Shown here in pieces: positions 7,760-16,001 of a stretch of 64,000 bases of DNA (its first letter is position 1; each line of letters starts with the position of its first letter). The stretch is taken from assembly GCF_014750655.1 (NCBI RefSeq), contig NZ_JABBXD010000011.1, forward strand, positions 45,972 to 109,971, written 5' to 3'. The translations under genes and the position numbers were made by a program. The DNA is from Salinimonas profundi (GTDB taxonomy: Bacteria > Pseudomonadota > Gammaproteobacteria > Enterobacterales > Alteromonadaceae). The notes below the pieces were generated by a model that was given only the letters and a program-made list of their open reading frames with translations, did not search any database and was not told where the DNA came from.

Positions 7760-9880
7760 ATGACGAAACACAAAATTGCGGTAATTACCGGTGCAGGATC
7801 AGGGATTGGATTAGCATTGACTAATGAATTCTTATCAAGGGATCCAAATATGCTTGTTGTTGCACTGTGTCGTGATAGCTCAGAACTAGGAGCGTTCAAT
7901 GAAAAATTTGAACCCCGCCTCATCATAGAACACGTTGATTTTAATAACGAAGCGGCAACGATTGAAATTCAAGAAACGCTTAGCCAATACGAACAGATTG
8001 ATTACTTAGTGCATTGTGCAGGTATTGTCACACCGCTTAAACCTATTCAATCAATAGGCTACAAAGAATGGCGCACGGCACAAAGAATCAACTGCGATAT
8101 CCCCTTTTTGATAACACAACTGTGCCTGGATAAGTTTAAACATAGCCGCGTACTGTATTTGACAAGCGAGCAACCCGTTAGTGCAGTGAAAGGCGCATCA
8201 GCATACTGTGTGAGTAAAACGGCTTTAAATATGGTGTGTAGTTGTTTTAGACAAGAAGTTAATGAAGATGTAGCTGTTTTTGCCACCGCAGCTCCCGGAA
8301 ATGTTGATACAGCGATGCAAAAAAAAATCCGGCAAGTGCCAAGCGATGTACTGCCGATGTCGGCCTTTTTAAGAGGCTTACATGAAGAGAACAAGCTACT
8401 ACCGCCGCGCCTTGTTGCACAATACCTTTGGCAATTGTTAAATCGTATAGACCCAAAGACATTTAGCAGAACAAATTGGGATTTATTGCAAAGCATTGAC
8501 GAAGCGCCGCTCAACCCAATTGATACCAATAAAACTATTTCAACGAAGCCAACTGAATCTGACTTACTGTCGTTGCGAAACAAGTTAAGCGGCAGTGTCT
8601 GGGACGTTGGAAGTACAGGCTATTCAGCGCGGCGTCATGTTTTTAATCGAGCCATTTCACATTTTCCATATGCGATAGTCGTGCCTGAGTCAGACGTCGA
8701 TATCATTAATACAATTGACTATGCCAATCGCCTTAATTTACAAATATCAGTTAAAGGCGGCGGCCATGGGGTAACGGGTGCGGCCGTTATTGACGGTGGC
8801 ATTGTCCTTGATATGTCTGCCTTTCAAAGTATAGAACTTTGCGCAGTTGGTCAGTCAGTAAGAGTGGGCGCGGGTGTGAAAAATCATAATTTGGATCTGT
8901 TCTTATCGAAATATAAGAAAGTGATCCCATTAGGCACCTGCCCGGATGTCGGTGTTGTAGGAGCAACGTTAGGCGGCGGGATCGGTTTTTTGTCACGCAA
9001 ACATGGGTTAAGTTGCGACAATGTCTTGGCGTTTAATCTGATCACAGCAGATGGTCAGCAAAGAGTTATAAACACTTTGGAACACTCTGATCTTTTTTGG
9101 GCACTACGCGGCAGTGGCGGCTCTCAATTTGGCGTTATCACCCACATAACATTTAGGCTGCACCCGGCTCCAGCTTATGTTCAAGGAGGTATCATTGAAT
9201 GGCCAATTCAAAAGGCAAAGCCTATTTTAAAGCAATACAGCGATGCTGTACTGCAGGGGCCGAGAACGCAATTCTTATATGCATACATCGCTCGTTCAGC
9301 GTTACAAAATGCAAAAATATCAATTATGGGGTTTAGTGAAGACCCTGACTCCAACCTAAATAACATAGCAAAATGGGAAACGGATGCCGATATCTCTGTT
9401 ACGCATAAACAATACATAGAGTGCCAGTCAAATGAATATGAACAAGGGCACGCACTTTATTGGCGCAATGGGATCATTGAAGGTGAACTTACGGAACAGT
9501 TTATTGATGCGCTTTTGCAATGCTATCAGTCTTGCCCAGACAACGCAGCGGGCATTATGCTCGATCCGTTATGTGGCGCGATCCAGGATATCGAGACCCA
9601 TGAAACCGCATTTATTCATCGCGATGCCTCATTTGTATGTAGCATCACGGGTGTGACTCTGCCCGATCAAGACAATACCAAGGTTATAGACTGGGTTAAT
9701 CAAACCTATGAACGATTATCCCCATTTTTTAATGGCCATGCCTACCAAAATTATGACATGGGCAACGACTGTCCATTGACCAGTTATTTCGGTCACCATG
9801 TAGAGCGTTTGATTGCTTTAAAAAAGAAATACGACCCTCAACTTAGGTTTGCAGGCTCTTTGCAGCGGGATTTACAATAA
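7760..9880 (+). CDS. Fusion of short-chain dehydrogenase and BBE-type FAD-linked oxidase
   Basis: A 706-residue two-domain enzyme. Residues 1-250 are a short-chain dehydrogenase: TGAGSGIG binds the nucleotide near residue 10, with YLTSEQ and an AYCVSK Tyr-Lys pair near 150. From about 285 to the end is a PCMH-type FAD oxidase: KGGGHGVTGAA (His for 8-alpha-histidyl FAD), GTCPDVGVVG (Cys in the position that makes bicovalent FAD), LGGGIGFLSRKHGLSCDNV, and a C-terminal YFGHHVERL...YDP BBE tail. Both halves keep their key residues. BBE enzymes oxidise sugars, alcohols or alkaloid-like substrates; the substrate is unknown. The ATG at 7760 follows GGATAATAAGAA. It is the only gene on this strand in the metal island besides a small neighbour and cusRS. 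Confidence 0.8.
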   Translation: MTKHKIAVITGAGSGIGLALTNEFLSRDPNMLVVALCRDSSELGAFNEKFEPRLIIEHVDFNNEAATIEIQETLSQYEQIDYLVHCAGIVTPLKPIQSIGYKEWRTAQRINCDIPFLITQLCLDKFKHSRVLYLTSEQPVSAVKGASAYCVSKTALNMVCSCFRQEVNEDVAVFATAAPGNVDTAMQKKIRQVPSDVLPMSAFLRGLHEENKLLPPRLVAQYLWQLLNRIDPKTFSRTNWDLLQSIDEAPLNPIDTNKTISTKPTESDLLSLRNKLSGSVWDVGSTGYSARRHVFNRAISHFPYAIVVPESDVDIINTIDYANRLNLQISVKGGGHGVTGAAVIDGGIVLDMSAFQSIELCAVGQSVRVGAGVKNHNLDLFLSKYKKVIPLGTCPDVGVVGATLGGGIGFLSRKHGLSCDNVLAFNLITADGQQRVINTLEHSDLFWALRGSGGSQFGVITHITFRLHPAPAYVQGGIIEWPIQKAKPILKQYSDAVLQGPRTQFLYAYIARSALQNAKISIMGFSEDPDSNLNNIAKWETDADISVTHKQYIECQSNEYEQGHALYWRNGIIEGELTEQFIDALLQCYQSCPDNAAGIMLDPLCGAIQDIETHETAFIHRDASFVCSITGVTLPDQDNTKVIDWVNQTYERLSPFFNGHAYQNYDMGNDCPLTSYFGHHVERLIALKKKYDPQLRFAGSLQRDLQ

Positions 9881-9955
9881 ACCGTTAAGCTGGTGTAATA
9901 CTTACTCAAGCGCTATGGCGATCAACCGTCAGTTGCAGTAATTAGGATATATACA

Positions 9956-10291
9956 GTGTTTAAATGGATGTTAGTTTTTACTCTACTTCTTCCCACCATT
10001 TGCTTTGCCGATACCGATGACTATGTTCACGCAGACTTCTATCGCGGATTAGTTGGCCTTAAAAAACAGGTTGATGAGATTAATCGAGATTTACGACTAT
10101 TGGAAAATGCTACGCTTTCCAATGCAGAAGTTAATCGTCGACTTGCGCGTATTGAACAAGATATTGATGCGGTGAAAACGTTATATAATGAAGCGACACG
10201 CAATTTGGCCAACACAGTATTAACATTAACAGCCATCCTAGTTGCCGTTATTTCTGCGGTTATTGCTTGGATGAACCCACACTATTACTGA
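9956..10291 (+). CDS. Small exported coiled-coil membrane protein, unknown
   Basis: A 111-residue protein starting with GTG (AGGA 9 bp upstream). It has an N-terminal signal (MLVFTLLLPTICFA), a heptad-like helical middle (LKKQVDEINRDLRLLENATLSN...RRLARIEQDIDAVKTLYNEA) and a C-terminal transmembrane helix (VLTLTAILVAVISAVIAW) with a short tail. The layout predicts a periplasmic coiled coil tethered by its C-terminus. It lies 75 bp after the SDR-FAD gene, in the same direction, so the two may be cotranscribed. No family recognised. Confidence 0.6.
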   Translation: MFKWMLVFTLLLPTICFADTDDYVHADFYRGLVGLKKQVDEINRDLRLLENATLSNAEVNRRLARIEQDIDAVKTLYNEATRNLANTVLTLTAILVAVISAVIAWMNPHYY

Positions 10292-10390
10292 TATACAAGT
10301 GCTAGAAACGCCGAGACTACTTGTAAAACAAACAACGCTCTACTTTTGTCAAAGGTCCCTTATTATCATTGTCTCATCTTCAACTTAGAC

Positions 10391-11095
10391 TCACATAACC
10401 GAATGCGAAAGCCAATACACGCTGCCTAATGTTACAAAAAACAGAGGTTGATGTAACACATACACAGCAAGACTGTGACGTCCTAAAAACGTGATTTTAG
10501 TTGATAATTTCAGTGAAGCACAGGGATCTATACCCTTAATAAACATATGGCCAACGCCAATGCCCAGCAATACAACGCCAACCCAAGGAAATAGTGCAAC
10601 ATAATCGTTGGGTGATGACGGCAGCCCCAATTCCCATAAGTTAAACGGCCATTTACTTGTAACCACATTCGTTAAGAACAGTGTAATAATCCCTATCCCA
10701 ATAAAACAAGCCATGACTGGATAACGTGCGAAGGGAAGGCATAGTACACTGGCCACGGCGATAAAGTGTAAAACACCAAAAAATATCCAATGACTATTGA
10801 AAAACCAATAAGTAAATAGTGATATAACGCATGCCCATACCACTATCCACATTATTCGCTTCGCAAAGGATTTCAAATCCACGCGTTGGTGATGAGCGAA
10901 CACCAATGATGCACCCACACTTAAGAAAAAGAGTGATAAAATGACATACCGAAATTGTTTCCAGCCAGGACCATTTGGCACACTCCAATCTACCCAGCCA
11001 AAGAACCGCAAGTCATACGCGAAGTGAAAGATCACCATTAATACAATGGCGACCGTGCGCATGATGTCTAGGGTAACGTTGCGAGTGATGGGCAT
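10391..11095 (-). CDS. DUF1624/HGSNAT-like integral membrane protein
   Basis: A 234-residue protein with about seven hydrophobic helices. The start (TLDIMRTVAIVLMVIFHFAYDL) and the end (FLGRHSLAVYVLHQPLFF) match the heparan-alpha-glucosaminide N-acetyltransferase catalytic-domain family, formerly DUF1624, found in many bacteria. The conserved His in MVIFHFAYDL is the residue associated with acyl transfer in that family. Substrate unknown. Last gene of the copper operon, 11 bp after the NTF2-like gene; converges with the plus-strand small gene ending at 10291. Confidence 0.7.
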   Translation of the reverse strand: MPITRNVTLDIMRTVAIVLMVIFHFAYDLRFFGWVDWSVPNGPGWKQFRYVILSLFFLSVGASLVFAHHQRVDLKSFAKRIMWIVVWACVISLFTYWFFNSHWIFFGVLHFIAVASVLCLPFARYPVMACFIGIGIITLFLTNVVTSKWPFNLWELGLPSSPNDYVALFPWVGVVLLGIGVGHMFIKGIDPCASLKLSTKITFLGRHSLAVYVLHQPLFFVTLGSVYWLSHSVM

Positions 11096-11106
11096 ACTGA
11101 CGTCGC

Positions 11107-11592
11107 TTAATGATGCTTGTGGGGCTTTTTATCGCGGGTAGACGAATGTGAATGTATGACTTTCCATCCATTACTCGTTCGTTTAAACAAGTACGTTTGG
11201 TAGCCCTTTTTGTCAAATGTTGAGCCAGTTTTTCTTACTTCACCAGACACATTTACGGTCGTAATCGCCCATGCCATATCGTCATCAATTGTAATATCCA
11301 TATCCAATATATCGATGGTGAGGCGTTTGAGTACTTCTTTCTCTGGCTCCACATGATTTTCGACGAGATCACTTAATCCTGTGTTTTGGCCGCCTGATTC
11401 AATGTATCGAGCACCTTTATGGTCGAGATAGTGTTCATAAAAAGGCCGTCCTTGGCCCGACTCCCAACCGTTTTCAATAGCAATGATAATTTCTTCAATC
11501 GTCGCTTTGTCTTCATCTGCCTGTGATGCAAAGACGCCCAGTGTAGTTGTGCTTAACATCAGGACGAGTGAGATTCGTATAAGTAACGTCAT
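11107..11592 (-). CDS. Secreted NTF2/SnoaL-like protein with His-rich tail
   Basis: A 161-residue protein with a signal peptide (about 1-22) and an NTF2-like fold of the DUF4440/SnoaL type: helix IEEIIIAIENGWESGQGRPFYEHYL, then alternating strands ending in YQTLFKRT-like YLFKRTSNGWKVIHSHSS. The C-terminus is His/Lys-rich (HSHSSTRDKKPHKHH), suggesting metal binding. It is a partner or diverged copy of the next gene upstream (11619-12098), which ends with a similar WKISHIHWSH strand. Function in copper resistance is not established; context only. Confidence 0.65.
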   Translation of the reverse strand: MTLLIRISLVLMLSTTTLGVFASQADEDKATIEEIIIAIENGWESGQGRPFYEHYLDHKGARYIESGGQNTGLSDLVENHVEPEKEVLKRLTIDILDMDITIDDDMAWAITTVNVSGEVRKTGSTFDKKGYQTYLFKRTSNGWKVIHSHSSTRDKKPHKHH

Positions 11593-11618
11593 TTAAAGTT
11601 TTCCTATAAATTAAAGTG

Positions 11619-12098
11619 TTAATGGGACCAATGGATATGACTTATTTTCCAATGACCATTGATAAGGTTAAGTACCAGTGTTTCATTTCCTTGCTTATCA
11701 ATTTGTTTACCTTTGTATGTGCCAAGGGTGTGGCTTCTGGCAATTGAGACCGCCGTATCCCCATAAACGCGAACATGATGTTCAATTGTTGTGGTTTTGA
11801 CAGCCGCAGAAAATCGCATATCAGCGTGTAAATGATGTTGCCGATATTCTTCGGCACTGCGTTCTATTCGCGATCCCTCTAAAATAATGACTTCGGATGT
11901 CAATGCACTCATGACGTCATCCGCTTGGCCATTAGATAATGCTTCGTGATAAGCGAGCACACTGCGACCCGCTGCAGTATCCAAACCACTGAAGTGAGTT
12001 GCAGAGCGCTCTATTGATTTGGGTGGCTCATGGGCAAACGTACTAAATGAAAGCAGCGCAATAGATAAAACAGTCGTTAAAACGTAATTAATTTTCAT
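11619..12098 (-). CDS. Secreted NTF2/SnoaL-like protein
   Basis: A 159-residue protein with a Sec signal ending in STFAHEPP, giving an N-terminal His shortly after cleavage. The rest is an NTF2-like domain (LAYHEALSNGQADDVMSALTSEVIILEGSR...TTIEHHVRVYGDTAVSIARSHTLG...NLINGHWKISHIHWSH) with scattered His residues. It lies 12 bp below copD and 26 bp above its diverged sister gene. DUF4440-type proteins of this kind are often seen in copper-resistance operons beside CopC/CopD, but their role is unknown to me. Confidence 0.65.
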   Translation of the reverse strand: MKINYVLTTVLSIALLSFSTFAHEPPKSIERSATHFSGLDTAAGRSVLAYHEALSNGQADDVMSALTSEVIILEGSRIERSAEEYRQHHLHADMRFSAAVKTTTIEHHVRVYGDTAVSIARSHTLGTYKGKQIDKQGNETLVLNLINGHWKISHIHWSH

Positions 12099-12110
12099 AT
12101 AAATCCAAAG

Positions 12111-13025
12111 TTAAGATTGAGGACCAAGAACAGTAGTCAAAGCAACGGTGATCAGAAAAATGCATAGTCCAATGAGCATTTCAATTTGAATCGAACGGCG
12201 CATGTCTATCGCTGCGTTACTGTGCGTTAAAAGCTTGGGCGTTAATTTTAATTTATGCCATGCGGCAAGCAGCAGGATCGCATTGACAAAGCCCAGCTTT
12301 AACAGCAGGCTTTGTCCATAGATTTGATTGAATAAATTACCTACAGAACCAACTAGCTCCCATGCTAGCAGAGTGCCGGCAAGGATCAGCAGGCTCACCA
12401 GTCCTATAGCAAGATGACCAAATTGCCGCATCAGAGTGTAAAGCGGTGTAGGCGATAGGTGTAGGCATGCTGCTGACAACGGCCAAAGAGCGCCCATCCA
12501 GCTTAGCGCGATGATCACATGCACAGCTAATGCATAACCATATGAACGTTCCAGTTGCACGGTATGCCCGGAAAGCATGAATACATATCCAACGCTCCCC
12601 CAAAGAATTATTGCACCAAGAAGAGTCACGATAAAATGAGGCGTTTTTTTGCGAGCGAGTTGCCAATAAAACAATCCACAAAGAGCAATGCCGACGATGA
12701 ATATGCACAGCCGACTTATTGCAATAGTCCCTAAAGTAGATTGTGCAACCATACGTTGCATGACCGGATCAAACATGCCTGTGAAACCCGTTTGAGACAG
12801 CGACCCCACTTGGAAAAAGAAATCCAACGTAGTCGCGAAAACACCAACTAAAGCAAACATAGCCATATACTTAATAATATGAGCTTGCAGAAGCAGACGA
12901 GCGTGAGATTGTTTTTCCAGGCTAAATGGCACTAAAAGAAGGATAAGAAATCCGCCCAAAAGCGCCGACAGTCCTAGATAGACAGTAAGCTTGGTGGATA
13001 GGATCAATACTTCCCAAATTGCCAT
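12111..13025 (-). CDS. copD: CopD-family copper resistance membrane protein
   Basis: A 304-residue inner-membrane protein with about eight transmembrane helices. Features of the CopD/YcnJ family include SGHTVQLERSYGYALAVHVIIALSWMGALWPL, with conserved His and Trp in paired helices, and the end helices (SLLLKLGFVNAILLLAAWHKLKLTPKLL). CopD works with CopC in copper handling across the inner membrane. The gene sits 14 bp below copC in the same direction, the usual arrangement. Confidence 0.88.
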   Translation of the reverse strand: MAIWEVLILSTKLTVYLGLSALLGGFLILLLVPFSLEKQSHARLLLQAHIIKYMAMFALVGVFATTLDFFFQVGSLSQTGFTGMFDPVMQRMVAQSTLGTIAISRLCIFIVGIALCGLFYWQLARKKTPHFIVTLLGAIILWGSVGYVFMLSGHTVQLERSYGYALAVHVIIALSWMGALWPLSAACLHLSPTPLYTLMRQFGHLAIGLVSLLILAGTLLAWELVGSVGNLFNQIYGQSLLLKLGFVNAILLLAAWHKLKLTPKLLTHSNAAIDMRRSIQIEMLIGLCIFLITVALTTVLGPQS

Positions 13026-13039
13026 TTTAATCTTCCTCT

Positions 13040-13441
13040 TTAATGGTCTTTGTGTTGACTATGGGCTTTTTTGTCATCTTGCATGGACTTGCTTCCGTGA
13101 ACCATGAAGTCAAATGAACCGTCCATTTTGTGCCCATCCTCACCAAGTAACATCCACTGTGCGGTATAGTTACCCGGCGATAACGTCGGTAAGTCGTAAT
13201 TAAAGAAAGTGCTAGACTCCATCGATGGAGAAAAATTAAAGTCGACAGGCTCGCCGTTTTGAGAATTTAACGTCAATTTGGCCAAACGAACTGGCTCAGT
13301 AAAAACAACGGACAATTGTGGAGGCGATGACATTAACATCGCATTGTTTTTTGGCATGGACGTTTTCAACGATGTGTGAGCATAACTGCTTGTGCTCAAG
13401 AAAAGAGCGGTCAGTAAGAACGTTGACAATAGTGTTTTCAT
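13040..13441 (-). CDS. copC: CopC periplasmic copper-binding protein
   Basis: A 133-residue protein with a signal peptide ending in SSYA followed by His, as in CopC, where the new N-terminal His is a Cu(II) ligand. The CopC beta-barrel follows: MPKNNAMLMSSPPQLSVVFTEPVRLAKLTL and LLGEDGHKMDGSFDFMV, the latter carrying the Asp and His that complete the Cu(II) site. Few internal Met suggests only the Cu(II) site is kept. The tail is His/Lys-rich (HSQHKDH). Part of the long copper operon, upstream of copD. Confidence 0.9.
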   Translation of the reverse strand: MKTLLSTFLLTALFLSTSSYAHTSLKTSMPKNNAMLMSSPPQLSVVFTEPVRLAKLTLNSQNGEPVDFNFSPSMESSTFFNYDLPTLSPGNYTAQWMLLGEDGHKMDGSFDFMVHGSKSMQDDKKAHSQHKDH

Positions 13442-13459
13442 AAATAAACCTCGGTAGTT

Positions 13460-15292
13460 TTAAGTAGTAGTAAATGGTGAAAATGAATCGATTTGTATAG
13501 CATTTTCATTGACGGAGTAGCGTAATAGTAATTGGGTTACATCGTTCATCATTGCCGGAGGACCGCAGAGGAAAAACAAACATCGATGGAGGCTACGGTG
13601 CGCAGACACAAATGCATTCAACGGCGTTTGTACGCGGCCCACCTGTCCATACCAAACAGAAGACGCGTTAGACACGATAGGTTGATAGGAGAAATTGGAA
13701 TGCTGTGTTTCAACCGCTTTTAACCAGCAATGATTTGCCAATTCAACAGGGTGTTTGGCGCCATAAAAGAGGGTTATAGGCAGTGTCGAATGCAAGCCAA
13801 ATATTAGTTCATCGATTAGAGCTTTTAGAGGTGCTATACCCGAGCCCCCACCGACCAACACAATTTCTCGTACACCAAGGTCATCAAGTAAGTTAACCCC
13901 CCCTCGAGGCGCAACTATATCAACCACCGTGCCGATGCTTAAATTACCAAGGTGAAAAGAACCGATGCCAGGTCTTTGGTTGTTAGATTGTGCCGGTTGC
14001 ATTTTTATATTGAATGTAAGCACGCCACTACCATCATTTCGGTTTGCAACTGAATAATGCCTGACAGTGTTTGGATGGGAAAATGTAGCTGATTCAAAAC
14101 GCGGCCAATAAGGCTGATAGCGTCTCGGTAAGTCTTTCGGAAACGCTAAAGATTGACCTTCTTTAATCGTGAATTGAACAAAACTGCCAGGCTTAAAATC
14201 CAGTGGAACACTGCCTTGATATTTAAATCTTAATTCTTTGATAAAGGGTGTAATGAATGTGTTTGAGAGCAACTCGCATGATACTGTTTTGGGGTTTGGA
14301 GACTCTACAAGCTGAACGTTGCCTTTCAAATCAGTGTTTTGCTGACAAGCTAAACGATAACCGGACAACAACCTGTCTTGAGATAAGCGGTATCGTTCTG
14401 CAACTGAAATGGCAGCCGATGGATCAAGACGCACAATACATTGGCCGCATGTTCCCCCTCCCCCACATACTGACTCAATAGAAAGGGCGTTATGCTGTAG
14501 GCAATCCAGAAGTGATTCATTGTCCTTAGCAACGACGTTTTGGAGGTAACCTTGCTGATCTCGTACCACTAAGTCTTGCTTTCTATACCACCACCCAATG
14601 AATACTTGCTTATTTTTAACGAGGCTAACCAGCCACGTAATTCCTGAAATACTCAACAGCACAGTCAGTAACGCGAGAGCCTTGATCCACCAGTGATTAA
14701 ATGAGCCGGTGTTCTGATAATCCATAAAGTGCAATAGCATCAACAAGTTTGTCCATTCCCTGTTGCTATCGACGACGCCGGCTAATTCCCCTGTTGATGC
14801 TCGGACATAAATGTGTGTCGTTTCTCTGTCTGATAAACGAACATGCCAAACCGATTGTCGCTCTCTGGGTAGATGCTCTATCGGCGGATCAACACGGCGC
14901 AAATCTTGAATAGGCGAAGTTAACCGGAACTGATTGTTGACCAGATCACGGATATCGTTCGCTGTTAGTTCTATTTTATTTCCCTTTATCGCGTCTATTA
15001 ACTCATACTCTCTTTCATGGGCATGTCTTGCATAGTGCGTCATAACCTTATAGGTCGGGTTTCCCAATAAGCTAAGCAGCTCAATAGAGAGCGCATTGGG
15101 TGAGCGTATAAGGACGTTCTCGACGGATATTAGGTTTTGCGTTAATACACTTCCTGCAATAGCGTCACTTGCGATTCTGGAGAGCGGTTTACTGTGCTCA
15201 GCCTGTCCGAGTAAAAAACCCGTAGCGAGCCAAACCATTAATTGTGAAAACACAATCAATGCAAGGTATTTGTGAATGATCCGCCAGAACAT
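13460..15292 (-). CDS. PepSY-domain membrane protein fused to 2Fe-2S ferredoxin and ferredoxin reductase modules
   Basis: A 610-residue protein. Residues 1-230 are a PepSY-type region with an N-terminal helix (YLALIVFSQLMVWLATGFLLG), periplasmic part, and a second helix (WWIKALALLTVLLSISGITWLVSLV). A ferredoxin domain follows with CGGGGTCGQC and a distal Cys in YRLACQQ, then an FNR-like module with RHYSVANR for FAD, GGGSGIAPLKALI for NAD(P) and CGPPAMMNDV near the end. It should pass NAD(P)H electrons to or across the inner membrane. Starts 1 bp from the PepSY gene upstream. Domain order (ferredoxin before FNR) differs from the 3631-5568 reductase, so the two are not simple duplicates. Confidence 0.8.
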   Translation of the reverse strand: MFWRIIHKYLALIVFSQLMVWLATGFLLGQAEHSKPLSRIASDAIAGSVLTQNLISVENVLIRSPNALSIELLSLLGNPTYKVMTHYARHAHEREYELIDAIKGNKIELTANDIRDLVNNQFRLTSPIQDLRRVDPPIEHLPRERQSVWHVRLSDRETTHIYVRASTGELAGVVDSNREWTNLLMLLHFMDYQNTGSFNHWWIKALALLTVLLSISGITWLVSLVKNKQVFIGWWYRKQDLVVRDQQGYLQNVVAKDNESLLDCLQHNALSIESVCGGGGTCGQCIVRLDPSAAISVAERYRLSQDRLLSGYRLACQQNTDLKGNVQLVESPNPKTVSCELLSNTFITPFIKELRFKYQGSVPLDFKPGSFVQFTIKEGQSLAFPKDLPRRYQPYWPRFESATFSHPNTVRHYSVANRNDGSGVLTFNIKMQPAQSNNQRPGIGSFHLGNLSIGTVVDIVAPRGGVNLLDDLGVREIVLVGGGSGIAPLKALIDELIFGLHSTLPITLFYGAKHPVELANHCWLKAVETQHSNFSYQPIVSNASSVWYGQVGRVQTPLNAFVSAHRSLHRCLFFLCGPPAMMNDVTQLLLRYSVNENAIQIDSFSPFTTT

Positions 15293-15293
15293 T

Positions 15294-16001
15294 TCAGTCA
15301 GCTGCCTTTCGCGATGACGAAAAGGAATAAGGCAGCAATAGCAAGCCTGCTAATGCGGCCAACAGCCCTATGATAGTCATGCTCACTAATAGTGTATTAC
15401 TAACGTCTTCACCGTCTTGGTAATCCATAATATGGAGGCGCCATAACCAATCAAATACTTGCCAAGGGGCATGTCGAATATATTCAACCGTACCTGTGTC
15501 TTGACTGACGTAAAATGTTGGCGCAAGTGCGCCTTTAAATTCAACTCGCCATAATGGACGTCCTCGTTGCCCAACCGCACTATCCTCTTCGTTTTCACCC
15601 AGCAAGGTCACATTGTCGACCTCATACGACCGACTTGACCTGGACATTGCGATGGCGGCGGCTTGTTTGTCTGACAACGGTTGGATGATGTCTCCAGATA
15701 AGCCGCTGATCAGGTGCGTCTTACTGGTGAGGGTTAATCGGTAAACCGGCATCTCCCCCACACTGCCCAAAACGATTGACTTAGCATCAGGGTAGCGAGC
15801 GACTATCTCATCAAAGCCAACGTTTACCGTTGACAATGATGAAAGCGCGGGCGAGCTTTTCATGAAATGATCGCCATGAATATAGTGGATATCAAACCAG
15901 ACCATGTAGAGTCCACTCACTGACCAGAGGAGCATCTGCACACCGACAATCAACAGTAGGTATCGGTGTAACCGACGAGCAAGGCGACGCATAACTACCA
16001 A
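15294..16001 (-). CDS. PepSY-domain membrane protein
   Basis: A 235-residue protein with an N-terminal basic stretch and helix ([26 protein letters not shown]), a periplasmic PepSY-like part ([31 protein letters not shown] ... [26 protein letters not shown]) and a C-terminal helix ([22 protein letters not shown]). It closely resembles the N-terminal half of the next gene downstream, suggesting the two act as a pair. It overlaps cusA by 7 bp. PepSY membrane proteins are common partners of metal or siderophore reduction. Confidence 0.75.
   Translation of the reverse strand: MVVMRRLARRLHRYLLLIVGVQMLLWSVSGLYMVWFDIHYIHGDHFMKSSPALSSLSTVNVGFDEIVARYPDAKSIVLGSVGEMPVYRLTLTSKTHLISGLSGDIIQPLSDKQAAAIAMSRSSRSYEVDNVTLLGENEEDSAVGQRGRPLWRVEFKGALAPTFYVSQDTGTVEYIRHAPWQVFDWLWRLHIMDYQDGEDVSNTLLVSMTIIGLLAALAGLLLLPYSFSSSRKAAD

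Noticed and set aside
8059..8583. 174-residue minus-strand frame
   Set aside because: Lies opposite the SDR domain of the fusion gene and has no ribosome binding site or family features.
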